Assembly: GCA_947034885.2 (NCBI GenBank)
Contig: OX344750.2
Location: forward strand, 17,850,053 to 17,914,052
Direction: 5' to 3'
Length of the DNA stretch: 64,000 nt
Origin: Thuidium tamariscinum
Taxonomy: Eukaryota > Streptophyta > Bryopsida > Hypnales > Thuidiaceae
Positions 13,301 through 26,700 of the stretch are shown here, piece after piece. The translations under genes and the position numbers were made by a program. The stretch's first letter is position 1. Every line of letters starts with the position of its first letter. The notes beneath the pieces are model-generated. The model had not been told where the DNA came from. It searched no databases and saw only the letters and a list, made by a program, of their open reading frames with translations.

Positions 13301-15242
13301 AATAATTTTGATTGAATAGTATAAAATTAATTAATTACATTAAATATTGCAAGCACTGTGACTGGATCGGTTGAAGATATAAGAGCACCAAATGTAAAAG
13401 ATACAAGTAATGGCATTGCATAAGTCCAACCCAAAAATCCAAATGTCCATCTGCTATTAGTCACATACCAATGATCATTAATGTATTTATGTAACAAATT
13501 TATATTTATTGTTACTTTGAAGAGTGTAGTCTTATAATAATCGTTTGGCATTCAATATCTTATAATAAGGTTTGAAATTTATTCATAAACTCTTACAAAA
13601 GAATGCCAACACAAAATGTAGAGGTGAGTGTTCCCAAGAAAGCAAATGTGCATATAGCGCCAAAATTTGAAAAGAATGGACTCTGCAAATTTTAAGCCAT
13701 GATTGTAATTTGGTTTTTTAGTAGAATGCTATGATATCAATCACCAAATACAAATCCTATATTCATAACATTTTACAAATAAGATATAATGATGTAAAAT
13801 TCAAATTAGAAGGTTTCGATAATCTCATTTACCTAAATTTTTCAAAATATTAATGAACTAGTTTTAGAAGTACATGGTTAATGTATTTGAGAAATCTTAC
13901 TGGTTTTAAACTCCATCCAGAATCAGTGTATGAGTAAATTTGGCTAAGGATACATCTTGTTGTAGTTTTTAATCAATATTTTATATATTAAAATGCTAAA
14001 GAATACTTAAAATATTCAAAGATTTAAAATTATAGGATAAAATTAATTAAATTCAAGGATATAATATTATGGGAGGTAACAATACATAGAAGAAAAAATT
14101 GTCATTAAAGTTGATCCAAGTCCTGTTGTTAATATTATTTGATTAATATTCAATTAGTAATATAGTTGCAATGTTGAAAATTAAAATGTACTTATGTATG
14201 AATGTTGTATCATTACTTTGAATAATTAATTAAACCATGCAAATCATAATTATAATTTATAAAATAACATAATAATAAAATTATATTTGCTAAGCTTACC
14301 CAAATTCTCTCTGACCACCAAAACAACTTATCATCAATCCAACAAAAGCACCTAAAGTCTTTTCACAATATGTTTATATTCAAATTTATTTATTTTAATT
14401 AACATTGAATATTTTACTTTACTATCTTAAAATGTCCAAGATCCCAAGACTCTATTTTTTAATCTATTGCTCACATGTGCTTTTATTCAATGAAAAAAAA
14501 TTAAGAAAATTGCACTGGCAATGCATTTTATGAAAGTGTATAATTTATATAATTTTGACTCTTCCAAACTAAATATCCAAATAAAAATGATTTGAAATAG
14601 AGATATTTTTAGTTTCACATATTGACACAAGTGTCATATTAAAATCAAGTCAATCTCTAATACATTAACTTTACAATTAAATAAATATTCTAATGTATCT
14701 TAGAATTATTAATAATAATACATCTTTCACAATACAATTTAATTCTAACTCATTATATATATTTTTCCAATATTAAGTATATTAGACTACAAGTAAAACA
14801 ATAAATTAAAAATAATGAAAATCACTCCTAAAAGTATTTTTGATTTGACACATGTTTACTTACCAATAACTCATCTATTTTAATATAACATTTACGTCAA
14901 AAATACAGATGAATAATTTTTTTCTAATACTATAAACTTTGATTTTTTTAATAATTGTTTGAAATATTGAAAACAAAATTTGAATTTTTGAAATGTGATC
15001 TTATAAGTTATAACCCTATAAGGCTAGAAATGATTTATAAATGCTAGTGAAAGTAAGTCCTCACCTAAAAGGAGAGCAACACCTGTTTCATGAAGAATGA
15101 GGATATTTTTACGTCGCATTATATGACCTATTACAAATGTACACCCTAGAACAATGGTTTGAAGTAAAATTGATAAACTTGGAACATTTGATGTTTGTCC
15201 TTGATTCGGTATTGATGATGGAGAATTTGCAATGAAATTCAT
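4309..15242 (-). CDS. NHX5/6-like: Endosomal-type Na+(K+)/H+ exchanger, NHX5/NHX6 (NHE6/7/9) class, 5' part
   Basis: Cation/proton exchanger expected in Golgi/TGN/endosome membranes, where the class sets luminal pH and K+. Exons (minus strand): 15065-15242, 14300-14351, 14063-14122, 13901-13925, 13597-13682, 13339-13450, 13142-13204, 10059-10078, 6874-6971, 5020-5080, 4309-4417; all phases join, giving 288 codons without a stop. Start ATG at 15242. Landmarks in order: first membrane helix ending [21 protein letters not shown] (amiloride-site LPPIIF); [21 protein letters not shown] with the transport Asp; [24 protein letters not shown]; then ESCLVVLFP and [15 protein letters not shown]. The C-terminal half (about 240 residues in the family) must lie left of the window; I found no convincing further exon in 1-4300. 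Exons favour A/T third positions, unlike the other genes here, and introns reach 3 kb. Intact splice sites argue against a pseudogene. Confidence 0.88.
7134..7859. mobile_element. MITE with TIRs starting GGTGNTTGCAAGAAACAC
   Basis: Terminal inverted repeats of about 28 bp (left GGTGATTGCAAGAAACACTT, right reverse complement GGTGCTTGCAAGAAACACCT) are flanked by a direct repeat TTGTG (7129-7133 and 7860-7864), a likely 5-bp target-site duplication. The element is 726 bp, non-coding, and sits in the same NHX intron as the foldback element. Confidence 0.7.
8043..9444. mobile_element. Foldback (large inverted-repeat) element in an NHX intron
   Basis: The left arm, about 8043-8612, is the near-perfect reverse complement of about 8863-9444. 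Outer ends read GTACAGTGCGGTACCAATC and, reverse-complemented, GTACAATGGGGTACCAATC. Each arm is built from diverged tandem modules of about 177 bp (markers: CCAACTTTG, AGGGCTGAA, CAAATTTCAAG, TCTCCCAACA). The left side has four modules and the right three, so the fourth (8620-8797) and a short spacer form the loop. Short open frames in this region are by-products of the repeat. No transposase is seen. It lies between the NHX exons at 10059-10078 and 6874-6971. Confidence 0.85.
10630..10800 (+). repeat. Imperfect two-copy tandem repeat in an NHX intron
   Basis: TTGCAAGTCCTCAATGCTATTTAGTCATTACACTA-like sequence at 10631 recurs at 10725 (TTTCAAGTTCATAATGCTTA...), both followed by TTGCCTTCTTTAATCA-like blocks; period about 95 bp. 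Confidence 0.5.
13926..14062 (-). other. Probable U12-type AT-AC intron in the NHX gene
   Basis: On the minus strand the exon ends ...CCC ATA ATA TT and is followed by ATATCCTTGA, matching the U12 AT-AC donor consensus (ATATCCTT). The intron ends in AC at 13927-13926. A TCCTTAGC sequence (13950-13943), close to the U12 branch consensus TCCTTRAY, lies about 19 nt before the end. Splicing here restores the conserved LLPPIIF-DSGWSL block in frame; no in-frame GT donor exists before a stop codon. Length 137 nt. Confidence 0.8.
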
Positions 15243-18200
15243 GATGAATATCTAATGGAATATGTGATTAGCTTTTTAAAAATCAAAGTTACTCAAATTT
15301 CAATGAATTATCTTTTCAAATCATTTTCATATAAATTTCGTTCAAAAATACATTATAAAGTTGATTGCATTCATGAAGTTTCCACTTTCGAATTCAAATA
15401 TAGAGAAATTACACATTTTGAAAAAATATCTGCAAAACATGAATTGTATTTTTTTATTTGAAGATTGCACCAATTGTTTTTATCCTCTTTGATGTTAACG
15501 TTGTTTGCATTAGAGATGAAATAATTAGCATTGAAATCCTATTTGAGAATTTGATAGTCCTCCATTGTCCGGATTTCGGGTTTTATATATATAAATCACA
15601 CTTGTAAAACCAATCATCAAAAGTTGTAATTTGCAAGATTGTAAAGTTGAAATACATGCAATTCTTAATCCTCAAGGGTCTAAGAGGTCTTTATTAATAC
15701 GCAATCTATACCTTAAGATAGGTTGTTTGTTTGTTTTGTATATTTGTCACATTGAGATCTTAAGGACCCTGCGTCCTATAGTTGTACACTTGGTATTATC
15801 AAGAAAACTCTCAACAAAGAGGGGTGCATAGGCTTTGTTTCATTGTGTTCTCACTTCTCACCTACAATAGCAAAATGATTGAATTTCAAAATTTTGAACA
15901 ATTTAAAAAAATATTCTTTTGTTGTGATTGTGGCAACAACAGAGGGCATACTCTTTTTTTGAAGTCTACATCAAATAAATTAATAAAATCTATTAAAAAT
16001 TGAAATGTAGAACTATTCCTACAGACAAATTTTGAATAGTAATCTTTATGTATATATGTATATTTGAAAAATAAATTAATAAATTTTGAGATTTCATTTC
16101 ATATTTTTTGGATGAAGTAATTAAATTAAATTTTTTTTCTTAAACTTTTTCCTTGTTTGAACAAAATTTAGAAGAACCAATTTTAATTTTCATATCTTCC
16201 TCAGAAGTAATAAATATGCTATATATGTTGTCACATTGTAATAAAATAAAATAAAAATAATTTTCAAAATTTTTAGTTCATAATAATTCATAAAAACTTT
16301 AAACTTCAATGTCTTTTTGTAATAAGACAAAATAAGGTCTATCCATTCCTCCTTGCAAAGGGTATTTTGATGGTACCAAGAATGCAACATGGAGATGCAC
16401 AATTCCAAAATATAGCAAATAAGTCAAACAAAAACAATCCTATTTAAGGTATAGGTTTTTTCAAATGCATTGTTTCATTAAAAAAGTAATTGAAAAATTA
16501 TATTTCCTATCTATATAATAGCCTAAAACTAGACAATGACCATACAACAATTAGTTGGGCATTTAACCTTTTTATAAAAATCAAACATTCAATTTTTAAA
16601 CAATGAATCAATCAATCCAAACATGTTTTGGATAAACACAAATTTGCTTACTTTGGCATTGACTATTCCATTAAATGCCTACAGATTCTTATTATAGTTT
16701 TATTAACATTTATACATTATCAATTTTCAATACATTTTTTGCAAAACATTCTATACTTCAGAGAGCACAAATGTACTAGGGATACCTATGACAATCAACT
16801 AAAGGCTTGCAACTTAGAGACTTTGGAGACAAAACAAAACTCGTGTCTAAAATGAATTGCAACTAAATTTTTGATAATTTTACAAATTTATATGGAAAAA
16901 TATTTTATAATTCAAGTAATATGAAATTATGAAAAAAATTGAAACATTGAAACATTTAATAAAGATACCAAAAAAATCTGCTTGAAAATTCTTCAATTTT
17001 CATAAATTAGTTGTGAAAATTTGCGGCAAGGTTGTAAAGAAATTTGTTCCTTATAACTAATTTTTTTTGATTGGTGCTCAGTAGGGTCCTTTGAATAAAA
17101 ACTTTAAAAAATACAAGAGAACATTTAAATTTTTTCCATAATTAGAACATCACATTCAAAAATTTAAGGATTGTTCATTTTTTAATTTTGGTAAAAATCA
17201 CTAAAAAAAACATTAATTCTCAATCCAAAATTAATTTTAGAAGAAATTTTGAATTTTTGACTTCAAATTTTATTGATAAACATTGGTTAGTGAAATGATT
17301 AGAAAAATATTGAACCTTTTTCCTAATCTCTTACTATGACTTTAACTATGACAAATTTTTGACTATAGCAATCTTCATTTGGAAGAAAAAAAATCCAATT
17401 TTGTATGTAGTGATTCTGAAAAGGAGAGTCATACATTTGGTTTGGTCTAACCTAACAATGTCATAAAATTTATACTCTACACCCAATAATTATTTGAGTA
17501 GTTGTCAAATTAGAACAATCACTTTATTTCACTTTTATTCTCTAAGTACCCAAGGCACCAAATATTGGTGTCAACAATATTTTGAAGTTAAATAAGTCAA
17601 ACCAAGTTCTATTTTTAGTAGTATATATTTTTGAAAAATTCTTTTTGAAGTCTAGATTTAGCATCGAAATTTGATTTTGAAGATGAATGACTATGATTTT
17701 TCTATTTAAGATTTTGTGCAATGGAATCTATTGCAATCTTGACTTTCCATAATTTTGAGGGCTTTTGAAAGTGAATCTCAAATATACTAGATCTTCAATT
17801 GGAGAAAAAATCACATGAGAAATTCATTTAGAAAAATTGTGGAGTAGATTTTGAGAAGTCATAAATTGATTGGAATTATGCATGTTAGTCCTTTAACTTC
17901 ATATCTATTGGTGACCAACTTTCTATATTTGACATGTAAAAAGAGGATTGAAAGACTTGAAATCACCTTCATGATTAAATGTTAAAATCTTTCAATCCAT
18001 AAGTAATATTGTTATGTTTTCTTTTTCCATGTAGTCTCTTATTTGTCTAATTTGAATTTATACACTTAATAATTGGTACAACTTATTAAAATGTTGTCTT
18101 TCGTTCAATTTAGGGCAAAATCCTAGAAGCTCAAAAAAGGACTTCAACATTTACGGGTTATAGTTGCAAGCAAAGACCAATATTCTACATTGTAACAATT

Positions 18201-20730
18201 GTTAGATTATTATATTACTTTGCATAGACAAATTTTGACGTCAAAGTCACTTTAAGGTTAAGAAATTAAAATTTTGAAATAATTTCTAGTCAAAGAAGAT
18301 GCCTAAATTTGGATAGCAACCATAAACTAATAGAGTGAATATTGATGAATCAACAAAATGTCTATTCTAAATTTAATAGAATTGTTTTGTTGTAAAAATG
18401 CAAAATAGTGATGGAACAAAACCTTGATGTCATAAAAGATACGGCTTTCTAATTTTCTTTGGAAATGTGTATTAAAAGAGAAGCTATAACATCGGAGCCT
18501 TCCAAGAATTTTTATCATTGGTTTAGATCATAGCTTTCTAATGTTAGAAATCAAATCAAAATTGCAATCTATATATTTGAAATTTTATCATAATATGAAG
18601 AACTCAACTTTCATCATAAGAGGATTTCTGGCCCCCAAGAAGATTGTTTCAAGGGTGTTCCCAGAAACTGTTCCCACTGTTGTAGACCAGCCCCCTGCTG
18701 GTCTGAATTTTTGAATTTTGAAAAAGTTAAATTAAATTATTTTTTTTCAAAAAATTTCAAAATGTTTAAAAAATAAAGAAAATGATTTAAAAAAAATTGA
18801 AATTAAAAAAATAATTAAAAAAATAATTAATTAATATTTTCTAATGTGGCAGTCGCTCGACCACATGAGCACTGCATTCCCATTGCATTCCCAACGTTTG
18901 GGAACTTGTAGTCTTGTAAACTAGCTCAAAATCTTCTTGTGTTAGTATCCATTACCTTTTTTTATGCCTCCAAAAAGACAAAAATATCCACTTAGGAGTT
19001 AATCCTAGAACCAAGAAATTAAATATCCATAGACAAATTAACCTCAAAATTACAAAGCAAATTGTTAGAGGACATAAATTGATTTTTTTTTCATCAATTT
19101 TTTGGGATGATTCATTTGTTCTTTTTTTTTTTCCATATGATGACAATTATCATCACAAATGTCTTGCATGTAAGGGGGCTTGCAATTTTTTGTATGAATT
19201 TGAATGTGCATTATAGATGACCATGTAGTTTCCTATAGCTAGGTCAAAAAATAAATAATTAAAAAGGTACTATATACATAGACTACCTAATTCATTAAAA
19301 TTCAACTTCTTCCGCACAATCTTCCATCTCTTCATTGTCAATAGTTATAAATGTATATTACAAAGTTTTTATCTTGCCAATATGACCACTTTAAAGCATA
19401 ATCTCTCCTAATCAACCATACTATCTCACATGCAACAAACCTTGATACTTAACAAACCCAAACATCCAAGGCAAAAAGTTTAGGGTTTGGAGGTTACTAA
19501 GACAAGGATTCAAATAAATGCACCTACCTTAGATGAAAGTAGCAACAACCATTCAAAATTACAAGAACAACTTGAATGCACATCAAATTTATTTTAATTT
19601 GATTTCAATGTAGCCTAATTTTGATGTATTATTTTATCAAGCACTTAATTGTCTTTTGCACTAAAATTATTTATTAGCCCTTAAAGGATAAACTAAAAAC
19701 CATAGATATCATCCAATTTGATAATATGGGAATCAATGGTCTAAGAAACATCCAAAAACATTCATTCGAAGTTTAAGTCCTAAAGAAGACTTTGTCAACC
19801 ATCAAACACACAACATCTTTCAGTACATTCAAATGATAAGTAGGACAAAATCCAAGCTATTAAGAAGCTACACTATTTGACAACTTCCAACTTTTTACAC
19901 AATGAAGCAAATCAAGTCTAGACTTTACTCAAATTAAAAATTCTGAAAAATTCTTGAAAGATGAATTTATGATTAAACTTGAGACACTGGGCCTGTTACA
20001 TGGTCTACTGAATTTCCATTTGTAGAATTCTATAGGAAATTGGATTACATTTTTAAAAAAAACACTACAATAAAAAAATGTGGTGAAAATTTCAGATTTT
20101 CTGAGCTCACACAACTGATATGCAAGATGGTAAAATCTCAGGATACAGGGAGGTATTCACCTCTGATTTTGAAAACATTTTAATTCACAATTTCACTACT
20201 TTTCTCAGTACAGTACAGTTCTCATATCCAAAATGTAAGCTTCGCACCTGTGAGAAAGATTAGTGATGTACTCATCCAATCCATTCTACTGTTCCAAAAG
20301 AGATTAACTCAAATCCATATCGTGGCTCGACTTAATTGACCAATAAATGCAATATCGTTTGCTCAACAATGGTTCAACATCTCGTGATTTGAAACAAGTC
20401 AGCATATGAACATATTACATTTCTGTGTATCATTCAGAAAATTTCCTGTCCTGATTAGACAATGCAATACAAGAATTCACAATTTTAGAAGAATAAATTT
20501 GGGCTGGGATCATCATTTCATCTTCGAGATGTTTTACAATATTTTCCAAATTTATAAACAAGTCATAGCAAATACGGGTAATTGAGACTTCAGTCAATCA
20601 AACACATTAAGTTGAATGTGAAGCAACGGAACTACTATAAAATCTGCAAGTACACATACTCAGAAATGTAGGTGGATTCGAGGAATACACTGCAGCCTGG
20701 ATTTCGAAAAAATCTTAGGCTGTCTTCTTA
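15243..20730. other. AT-rich spacer between NHX and MET1
   Basis: No gene recognised; all open frames are short and without family features. It holds repeat debris: 15760-15835 resembles 16340-16400 in reverse and 43390-43450 (GGTACCAAGAATGCA-like blocks), and 18110-18165 resembles 43750-43805 (AGCTCAAAAAAGGACTT-like). About 20115-20714 is probably the MET1 3' UTR and downstream region. Confidence 0.5.
18617..18950. repeat. Dispersed repeat with GTCGCTCGACCACA block
   Basis: AAGATTGTTTCAAGGGTGTT at 18640 recurs at 58318 (GAAGATTGTTTCAAGGTTG). GGCAGTCGCTCGACCACATG at 18847 resembles GGCTGTCGCTTGACCACACC at about 11975. Both are followed or preceded by poly-A/T-rich tracts. Element type not determined. 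Confidence 0.4.
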
Positions 20731-23700
20731 TCAGGCATTCTTCCAAATTTGGAGAGATAGCCCTGCAGAACAGATAAGCAAAGATTTTAGATAATGAGGA
20801 GCTCACCTGAGTGCAAAAAATTCCAATAACTAATACATACAGGTACTAGCAACTAGCCCAGCATCGTTGGGCTCTTGCGTTTGGAATTTCCTAAAGTGGG
20901 CAATCGATAAATTGAGAAAAATTATTCTATCAAGTGGCACTCTAAAAGGTCAAAACGAAAGAAAAACAAGATATACGAGAAGAATTCAGATTATATACGG
21001 GATTAATGAAAGAGACCTTGCGCCATGGCTTGAACTAGTGCAACCCCTGCACTAGTGAGCTTATGTGTACAAAGTCAATCAACGTCGCCCTTCCAAAGTA
21101 TCAATTGTTACATTTGGTTCTCCGATTTAATTGTGACGGGCGCTTCATAATCCTGTTCAAAAATGAAGGAGTCAGTCGAGGAAATCATGACATCAATGGT
21201 CCCAATAACCACCTCCATGGAGAAAGAGTCAAAATTGTGGAGGATAAACTAACAGTAAATTAATTGCATACAACAGGCTTTCAAATGCTTCAAAGTTCCA
21301 GATGCTCAGAAGTAAATGACCTCTCAATAGCCTTAGAAATATTTAAATGAAAGTCAAGGCTTTCTACTCACATGAGAATATCACTAATAAAATTTCAGCA
21401 TGTTTGAAGCTACACTTCCCTAACAAAGTTGTCTGCACGTTTTCACTGACTAGGATCAAGCGCATTACCTGCCCTTGATTGAATAGACTCCTTTAGCATT
21501 ACTCCTAACGCTCGTGCCAATGGAGGAGGTACAGCATTCCCAATTTGACGGTGCTTAGACTGGATGTTTCCAGAGAACTTGTAACTGTCCGGAAAACCCT
21601 GCATTACGACAGCAGAAGCATGTCACTCAGAAACTGCTTGAAAAAATGGCAGAGCATCCGAGAAAGTAGCTCTACAGGTCATACCAACTTCTGTGATCAC
21701 ATTGGGATCGCCTTGAGTTGAGCTCAAGGAGATAAAGGAAATCTCTATGACAGCACGCTACTCTGGTAAGGATCGACATTTAAGCGTTTAACCGTTCCAT
21801 GCAAGTGACGAGGTAAGAGCAATGCCTGTGAACGAGCGCACTCGCGAACCGTCACAATGCGGTCTTGCTCAGGGTGGAAGCACATGCCCACTTTGCCCAT
21901 TGGCTGTGGATCAGTGACCGATGTGGGAAAGTTACCATCCCAATCCAAACGTCCAAACAATCCTTTCCATTGATTGTGACGAGCGGCAGTATTTGGTAGG
22001 CACCATGGGATGAGATCCACCGATGATCCCGTTGATAATTTTATCTGAGATCAGCAGGAAAGCAGAAACGTCAAACCCTGTGACAGCATGGCAGTAAGAG
22101 TATCACAGAGCATCGCCACATGTTAGAGTAAGAGTATCCTTTACGTAGAGCGAAGGGAGGTACCTGACCCTGTCAATAAAAAGGAGGGGGTGAGTCTGAA
22201 GAAGACATACTAGTATGATTCAAAGGATAAGTAAATTAATTGAGATATTCTGAGTCATGAAACACAGACTCCAAGAATGATTTTTCACCCATAATTTTCT
22301 CAAGGAATCAGAGGGCAATACTTTGATGTCAGGAAGAGTGCGCCAATCGGCACCCGGGTACTTGGGAATCCTTTTGCAGCGCTCCAGATTGAGTTCATTC
22401 ATTTCTTTCGAAATGTGATCAAACAAAACAGACTCATCGCCACGAATTTGCTTTTGGAACCATGACACAGGAGGATCGCTATACTGCAAAACCAAGATCC
22501 AGTTCTCCATTTAGTTTCAAGGATAATGTGACTGCCTAAATTCCACTCATATTTAAATTAGTTCCCTATAAACACTACGAGAGCAGGATGCTCTCACCAC
22601 ATTATATTCTGCAATTGATAATGCACGTACGAACTTTGTACATCACAAGATGGCTACTCTCTTCGACTTAGTCCTCAAACAATGGAAGATGAGAACGGGC
22701 AAACATGACACTTGCACGCAAGAACATAGATTGCTACAACCCCTAATTTTTCTGATGATATATGGGCATACCTTGAATTCCTCTTTCGAAGCACCATTCT
22801 CAACAGGTGGTAGGTCGTAAATGGTGTCCTTCACAGTCATAGCTCTGAGAGGCGCACCCTTACCGGCATCTCCGACGGCAGTAAAAGACACACCACCAGG
22901 CAAGCTAATCTTAAGCTGAGAGCTACCAAAAACATGCATTGGTTCAGGCCACTCAGGTAAAATTTCATCGGGGGCAGCAGCCCAAATAAATGCTCGCTTG
23001 CGAGATTGTGAGACTCCATAGTTGCCGGCTTGGAGAACGCCAAAACGCACCTGAATGAAATCAAGCATGCACGACAAGGATTAAGTGAACTAAAAAGATC
23101 ATAAAAGTACAATCGTGAAAAGAGTGGCCCATTCCCAAGAGCATCAAACCAGCACAAAATGCATGTGTGGGATGTCCAATCTCGAAGTTGAGTGCATTTT
23201 CTAACATGGCAAAAAGTAATTTAAGGTGATGATTGAATGGTACCTGGTAACCCATTTCAAGAAGAGTGGCAAGAGTGAGCCTGAAAGTTTGACCTTTGTT
23301 AAACGAAACAAAATTACGAACATTCTCCAGGAGAAAGTATCGTGGTCGGAAATACTCCGCATAAGAGAGAAACCCTAGAATCATCTCACATTGAACTTTG
23401 CTCCATGCTCCGGTATTGAATCTATTCATTCCAGAAAACCCCTGCAGTCCATCCATGTTATGATCAATTAGTATATACTTATTCACTGTCCAAAAAGAGC
23501 TCATAATCGAGTGACTGTAACCCAAAACCAATTAGACAATGCAGCCGCATCAAGTACCTGACACGGTGGTCCTCCGTTGATGAAGTCAACTTCTCCCTGC
23601 TTGGGAAGAAGTCTCTTCTTCTCTTCGGGAATTACAGAAGCCATTTCTTCTGCTTCGGGCGTTGATAGGCAATCTTTAGAGTCCCCTCCTTTCTCCATAA

Positions 23701-26700
23701 TGCATCTGTTCATAACACCATGCGTATATTGAAGACAAATGGATTTGAATAATCTTTCTATAATGGAAAAATACATCGAAAAAGGATACAAGTATTCCTA
23801 GAACTAGTGGAGTTCTAACACTAATCCAAATTTTGCAACTGTTCCTGACGAACCTAAGAATAACATTGCAGTTCTCACAAAACACTTCAGTTTCGGGGTG
23901 ATTCAGCTTGAAGGCCTCAGCAGCAGGATGCTCATACTCGATTGCCCACTTCGTTGTTGCCACTCCTGCAAGTCAAACTCAGGCGGTAATTACTGAACTC
24001 AATGACAAGAGTAAGACAAAAGGCGGAGGTAAGAGTAGCCTTGAAGAACTCCATCGTCAGAGAAGACTTGATGGAAGAATAGATTCCTTGGGAAAAAGAA
24101 GTATTTACTGCACCTGCTTGGCGCAATCCTTCAGAAAGACCTCCACAGCCTGCAAAGATGTCGAGGGTGGACAGGTAGGTCTCCTGACTTGGGGCTGCAC
24201 CAGGAGGAGGACAATCCTCATCTTCGACTGCTTTTCCTTTACCTTTAGCTTTTGCTTTCAGCTCAGCCACAGCGTTGCTATCAGCATGTCTGAAGGACGT
24301 GCTGAGCTTCACAGTGGCAGGCAACTGCACAGCCCAGTATTACCGGATTAATCCCGTCTCTCCAACTCAGTGCAGAGATAGATGAATAATGGCAGCACCA
24401 AGAGAAAATGAAAGAACGTTCTCGGCACCTGTTTGACAGTCCCAGTATTGGGATCACAGAAACGGCTGCAGAAGAACAAATTCTTAGTTTCCGATCTGAC
24501 AGCACTCTCCAAAACTGGACCTGGCCGAAGCACTTCACATCGACCTCTGATAGTACTGATCTCCACGGTTGCTGTAACTTCACTGTAATATACCTGAAAC
24601 AAGAACCTTCGATGGTCACTGATCACTCCGGCGATTAAGGAATTGATGAGATGGCGAATGACAACATCGAGAAACGAAGAAAGGAATTGTGATTAATTTC
24701 ATCGAAATGATTTGATTCTGAGACGAAACCAGTTTTCAAGAGCCTACCTTCTGTGCAATAGTCAATCATGGTGCCACAACAATGAATGCATGCAAATCTA
24801 ACCAAAAACCACAACTACCTAAAGAGACCAAAACAGAGTCCATGCAAACGGCTTATTGCTCCAAAAGTAATCTTCAAGAATGAAGAGGTTTGACAGGAAT
24901 AATAGAAAATTCAACCTCATCCTACTGAAGCGCACCTCATGGATATCGGCTGTATACCCTCGGTGAGTTCCAAAGTCGTCAGGTCTGTAGAATCTTTGAA
25001 CACTTATTCTCGTGGACATTAAGTTCTTGGCCGTCTTCTGCACATTCAAGAGCTGGCACACCGCAAAAGGCCGCAGTCCCTTGTTTCTACCACCTTTAAA
25101 GATCACTTCCGCCTCCGGTTCATCCTTGTTCTCCAAAGACTTGAATACAGTTGGATCCAGATACAAATAATCTCCTATCCTATATTCCAAACCCTCTAGT
25201 CTGAACCCACCGCCATCTAGGAGCATGTTAGTCTTGAGCTTCTCTTCCTCGTCACGCAGAATGCATGCCTTGCAAGATCCATTCCCAGCGGCCAGGCCTG
25301 CGGAGGGAAGACTAAAGAAACCTCCCTTGTCAGGGGAGTACATAGCCCGGCAAAAGAACTCCTTCGGCAGCCCTTCCATCTCTCTCTTCTGGGCTCGTGT
25401 TCTGTCAGCCTCATCCTTTACAGCATTGGCTGCTCTGTCCATGTAACCCTCAGAGCGTCTCCTAATTTCGACCACCACTTTCAGTAACCCAGAGACTTCG
25501 ACATCAGCACAGTTACTGGTTAAGAAAACCTCGCGTTCGTCGCCCGCATTACCCAGCACCGTCTCCTCAGCTGCCACCAAACCCCGGCCATGCACCATGG
25601 GAGTGCCATCTGGCAAATCATACAGATACTCAACCAGCAGCATTGATGGTAGCTGCTCGCAATCACTTACGTACTCGTCCAGGTTCACGACAACAGCATC
25701 ACCAACACTGACTTTAGAACGATCCGCCTTCGCCTTCTTTGAAGCCTGGGTTAATCTAATCTGTTTCGGTTTCTGCTCGTAAGGTTTGGGAGCAAGGGGA
25801 GTGGCATCCTCCTCCTCGTCCTCGTCCTCGTCCTCGTCTTCGACTTCCTCTGATTTATCCTCTTTGACTGCCTCTTGCTCATCCTTGAATTCAGATGGCA
25901 ACTGTCCGTTTAAGGCAAACTTGGTATAATAACTGCTCCAAATGCGGTTAACAAGGGTGGTTGTCGTGGCACGCATGGGCTTGCTCTTCTTAGCATCAGG
26001 CTGCAGATGAGCGCGGGGATTAAGATTCCTCCCCTTTTTAATGAGGGACTTTTTACCAATAAGCAACTTCACGTGGAGCTTCTCTTCCATCTTGCTCATA
26101 AGGCCTGTCACAAATGCACTCTTCCGAATCTGCTCCTCAGGGTACTCCGCAAATTGCTGCAATATAATCTGCCCGTGGACAACCAAGTACCGCTCCACAT
26201 CCGCGATTTTGATGAAGTTAAACTTAGGGTCCTCTTTGAGCTGATCAATCAACCGTTTCAGAACGTCAGAAAACGACAGGCGAGATACTCGCTGCTGCTG
26301 CTTCAGCATGGTGATCACTTTGATGGCCAACCGGGCAGTTCTCAAGACGGGTGAGTACCACGGCTTGTACTGACTGGAAGGCTTGCCAAGCCTGTACCAC
26401 GCTCCGTCAGTTCGGATGGAAATAAAGATCATGTTGGCTCCAAATTCTATCATCCACTCCTTGATGGCACTGAGGTAGAGACGAATGCCCTGAGGAGTGG
26501 TACTATTTCCATTTTCAGAGGATCCACTGCCATTACCAGTGGACGTTAAGGCAAGGCTTGGTTCTTCTGATTCTTTCTGCTCATCGTCATCAAAAGAGTA
26601 GGAGCTACCATCTTCCTCCGACATCAAGCCGGAGCCATAAATCTCAACATCGGTCTCCACACCTGTAACCACGGCCTGAATGAATAAACGTTGTACTGAT

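Noticed and set aside
25217-25446. Open frames on both strands within MET1 exon 3
   Set aside because: Shadows of the real coding frame, which is supported by BAH-domain similarity.
25805-25845. CTC/GTC tandem run
   Set aside because: It is the codon run for the acidic ED stretch of MET1, not an independent repeat.
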